Shown here in pieces: positions 61,842 to 64,000 of a stretch of 64,000 bases of DNA (positions are counted from its first letter, which is position 1; every line of letters starts with the position of its first letter). This DNA comes from Micromonospora orduensis (GTDB taxonomy: Bacteria > Actinomycetota > Actinomycetes > Mycobacteriales > Micromonosporaceae), in the NCBI RefSeq assembly GCF_006228125.1, contig NZ_VDFY01000208.1, positions 37,111 through 101,110 on the forward strand, in the 5' to 3' direction. The translations under genes were made by a program, and so were the position numbers. The notes under the pieces were generated by a model. The model did no database searches and was not told where the DNA came from. It was given only the letters and a program-made list of their open reading frames with translations.

Positions 61842-62840
61842 TCAACCGGCCGCCCCGTCCCGGCACCCCTCCCCCGGGCTCTCGTCACCGCGTACCCCGG
61901 TCACGAGGTCCGTGGTGGTGTGTGCCCGCACGCCCGGCTCCCCGCTGTCGATGAACCGCGCGACGACCGCTCGGACGTGCCGCTCGGCCGGCTCGGCGAG
62001 GCCGTCGTAGACGGCCGCGAACAGCTCCCGGGCCGGCTGCCGGGGCCATCGGGCCGGAAGGAGTTCCAGCGGCAGCCGCGGGTCGAGGATGGGAAAGCGC
62101 CGGAAGGTGTCCATGACCTCGGTACGCGCCCGCACCGCGGCCGCGCCGTCGACCCGCCCCGACCGCACGAGGGGCACCAGGGGCGTCCACCGCCGCAGGA
62201 ACACCTCGTAGTGTCCGCTGATCGCGTCGATGTCCCAGGCCTCGATGGGCGCGCGTTGGCTGGTCGTGTCGAGCGCGGACTGTCGGCCGCGGAACACGGT
62301 GACCCGGCCCGCCGCCAGCTGGCCGAGCAGCTCCCGCGCCGGTGAGGTCAGCTCGTACGGCGAGATCCACAGTCCGTCGTACAGCGGCGCGTATCCGAGC
62401 CACCGTAGCTGGCCGCGCAGTGCCCGCCGCTGCGCGCTGCGGTCCTGTGGCAGCGAGAAGGCGACTGTCGTCCAGCAGCCGTCCCACGACGTCGTCGCGG
62501 CGGTGGAGGTCAGGATCCACTGTGCTCCGGCGGAGAGGTTGGCGGCGGCGGCACGGCTGAGCCGGTAGGAGCTGCGCCGGCCGTGCCGGCTGCCCTCCAG
62601 CACGCCCCGACGGGAGAGCCTGCTGATCGCGGTCCGCGCGCCGGCCGTGGTCACCCCCGACTCGGCGAGCAGCGCGACGATCGCGGCGGACGGGAGCGCG
62701 GCGCGGGTCCGCACGGTGTAGTCGGCCAGCAGGGTCACCGCGACGCCCTGGGGCGAGTTGCCGGCCTGCCGCCGGGGCAGCCGAAGCGAGTGCTCCCCGT
62801 CGTCCGGATATATCTCCTCGATGTCGAACGGGCTCGCCAC
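61842..62840 (-). CDS. PaaX-family transcriptional regulator
   Basis: The 332-residue repressor of the PaaX class, known to control phenylacetate catabolism by binding phenylacetyl-CoA, has an N-terminal winged helix (IVALLAESGVTTAGARTAISRLSRRGVLEG) and the C-terminal helical/effector region (AEPAERHVRAVVARF). GTG 62840 with GGAGGGCC upstream starts just before the helix; the upstream frame includes low-complexity codons. No paa genes are next to it, so its target may be elsewhere. Confidence 0.82.
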   Translation of the reverse strand: MASPFDIEEIYPDDGEHSLRLPRRQAGNSPQGVAVTLLADYTVRTRAALPSAAIVALLAESGVTTAGARTAISRLSRRGVLEGSRHGRRSSYRLSRAAAANLSAGAQWILTSTAATTSWDGCWTTVAFSLPQDRSAQRRALRGQLRWLGYAPLYDGLWISPYELTSPARELLGQLAAGRVTVFRGRQSALDTTSQRAPIEAWDIDAISGHYEVFLRRWTPLVPLVRSGRVDGAAAVRARTEVMDTFRRFPILDPRLPLELLPARWPRQPARELFAAVYDGLAEPAERHVRAVVARFIDSGEPGVRAHTTTDLVTGVRGDESPGEGCRDGAAG

Positions 62841-62929
62841 AGGCCCTCCGGGCTCGGCTCGGGGACGTTGCCCCGACTGTAGACCGAACGTCGCCGGACC
62901 CGCCCACCTTCTTGATCGAGGCATATCGA

Positions 62930-62958
62930 TTGACACTTATCCGCCCGGAGGGAACACT
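62930..62958 (+). promoter_or_regulatory. Candidate promoter of the right-edge esterase gene
   Basis: TTGACA (62930-62935), a 17-bp spacer and AACACT (62953-62958) lie 143 bp upstream of the GTG at 63101. The -10 is poor, so this is only a candidate. Confidence 0.4.
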
Positions 62959-63100
62959 ATCTGCTACGCGATCCCGTACGGAGCCGGCAGGGCATGCACA
63001 CGTACCAGGCGATGCGCGATCACGCGGGCGGCCGGGCACACCCGCGACCGGAACGCGCGGCCAGTCCCAGCCCGCACAGGTGATCGAAGGAGTCGTCCCC

Positions 63101-64000
63101 GTGACAATCAGAAGGAAACTGCTACTGCTCGGCCTCGCCGTGTCGCTGGTGGCCGCCGGCCTGATGGTTCCCACCATCCGGCCCGCGTACGCCGCGTCGC
63201 TGGTCGAGGTCACCAGCTTCGGCGACAACCCGGGTCGGATGCGCATGCACGTCTACGTGCCGGACACCCGTCCGGCCCGGCCGGCGGTCGTGGTGGCCAT
63301 GCACGGCTGCGGCGGGTCCGGCCCCGGCTTCTACTCCGGTAGCGAGTTCGCCGCACAGGCCGACCGGTACGGATTCATCGTGATCTACCCGACCGCGACC
63401 CAGCAGGCCGGGTTCGGCAACTGCTTCGACGTCTGGTCGGACGCCGCCAAGCGTCGTGGCGGCGGCAGCGACCCGGTGTCGATCATCTCCATGATCCGGT
63501 ACGCGCAGCAGCAGTACGGCGCCGACCCCGACCGGGTCTACGCCACCGGCAGCTCGTCCGGCGGCATGATGACCAACCACATGCTGGCCCTGTACCCCGA
63601 CGTGTTCAAGGCCGGCGCCGCGTTCATGGGCGTTCCCTTCAACTGCTTCGCCAACGCGGCCGACTACCCGCCCACCAACAGCCAGTGCACCGGCGGCGCC
63701 ATGAACCGCACCCCGCAGCAGTGGGGGGACGCGGTCCGCCAGGCCTACCCGGGCTATTCCGGCCCCCGCCCACGGGTGCAGGTGTGGCACGGCACCAACG
63801 ACACGCTCGTGCCGTACTCGCTCCTTCAGGAGACGATCGAGCAGTGGACCAACGTGTTCGGTCTCAGCCAGACACCGACCTCCACCGACACGCCGCAGGC
63901 CAACTGGAACCGGCGCAGGTACGCCGACGCCAGCGGCACCGTCCAGGTCGAGGCGTACAGCATCCAGGGCGCCGGACACGAACACGTCGGGGTACAGGGC
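63101..64000 (+). CDS. Secreted PHB-depolymerase-type esterase (partial, runs off the right edge)
   Basis: The first 300 residues are visible. A signal peptide spans about 1-32 (PTIRPAYAA), followed by an alpha/beta hydrolase of the polyhydroxybutyrate-depolymerase/acetylxylan-esterase family: VAMHGCGGSG (67-76), nucleophile Ser152 in GSSSG (150-154), the Asp in HGTNDTLVPY and the His in GAGHEHVG near 293. It probably deacylates xylan or degrades a polyester outside the cell. GTG 63101 follows GAAGGAG. The C-terminus, where a CBM or lectin domain may follow, is beyond the window. Confidence 0.82.
   Translation, partial: MTIRRKLLLLGLAVSLVAAGLMVPTIRPAYAASLVEVTSFGDNPGRMRMHVYVPDTRPARPAVVVAMHGCGGSGPGFYSGSEFAAQADRYGFIVIYPTATQQAGFGNCFDVWSDAAKRRGGGSDPVSIISMIRYAQQQYGADPDRVYATGSSSGGMMTNHMLALYPDVFKAGAAFMGVPFNCFANAADYPPTNSQCTGGAMNRTPQQWGDAVRQAYPGYSGPRPRVQVWHGTNDTLVPYSLLQETIEQWTNVFGLSQTPTSTDTPQANWNRRRYADASGTVQVEAYSIQGAGHEHVGVQG

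Noticed and set aside
1..64000. CRISPR array, tRNA, rRNA, insertion sequence or integrase
   Set aside because: No regularly spaced repeat set, cloverleaf sequence, transposase or integrase frame was found on either strand.

Overview
This 64 kb window is very GC-rich chromosomal DNA from an actinomycete. The strong third-codon-position GC bias, frequent GTG starts, two DUF574-type methyltransferases, GAF-ANTAR regulators, an AfsR/BTAD regulator, a DrrAB exporter, flavin/F420-type oxidoreductases and many secreted proteins with ricin-type, CBM2 and CBM6 sugar-binding domains all suggest a Micromonosporaceae member, most likely Micromonospora or a close relative. That placement is inference. I found no rRNA, tRNA, CRISPR array, insertion sequence, prophage or replication origin.

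Layout. Positions 1-14.4 kb hold mostly single genes: a two-helix membrane protein, an unusual nucleotidyltransferase-methyltransferase fusion, a flavin hydroxylase, a DUF574 methyltransferase, two secreted proteins, a WGR/beta-propeller protein, a DUF3800-like protein, an alpha/beta hydrolase, an acetamidase/formamidase, a secreted trypsin and a DrrAB exporter. Positions 14.4-26.2 kb are regulatory and stress-related: a large BTAD/ATPase regulator, a 5'-truncated oxalate decarboxylase, a D-cysteine desulfhydrase-family enzyme, a STAS / ferritin-like / hemerythrin operon facing two overlapping GAF-ANTAR genes, a large membrane protein and an ArsR regulator.

Positions 26.6-57 kb are a carbohydrate-use region with three uptake systems. 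System 1 (26.6-34.8 kb) has a LacI regulator, a MalEFG-like importer without ATPase, a beta-lactamase-fold hydrolase, a secreted esterase and a cytoplasmic GH68/GH32-like enzyme. Three copies of one palindrome sit at its promoters, two of them in almost identical promoter-operator modules. System 2 (34.8-42.9 kb) is a ribose-type importer co-directional with a TIM-barrel epimerase and a secreted beta-helix protein. Between its ATPase and first permease lies a 59-bp tandem repeat that forms two 20-codon ORFs chained by GTGA stop/start overlaps. A 1,183-residue ThuA / PQQ-dehydrogenase / PKD / CBM6 / ricin exoprotein is encoded divergently. System 3 (47-56.3 kb) has a GntR/FCD regulator, a MalEFG-like importer, a mandelate-racemase-family dehydratase, two dehydrogenases, a ricin-domain esterase and an L-rhamnose-mutarotase-like protein. 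This resembles a non-phosphorylating pathway for a deoxysugar such as L-fucose or L-rhamnose, and the two main promoters share architecture and a motif.

Positions 56.3-64 kb hold a broken VOC-family gene, a MarR regulator with two 12-bp palindromic operators facing a luciferase-like pair plus an F420/NADP reductase-like gene, a small membrane-anchored protein, a second DUF574 methyltransferase, a PaaX-family regulator and a secreted esterase that runs off the right edge. The most unusual structure is the stop/start-chained repeat at 41279-41396; the best-supported regulatory result is the LacI regulon.
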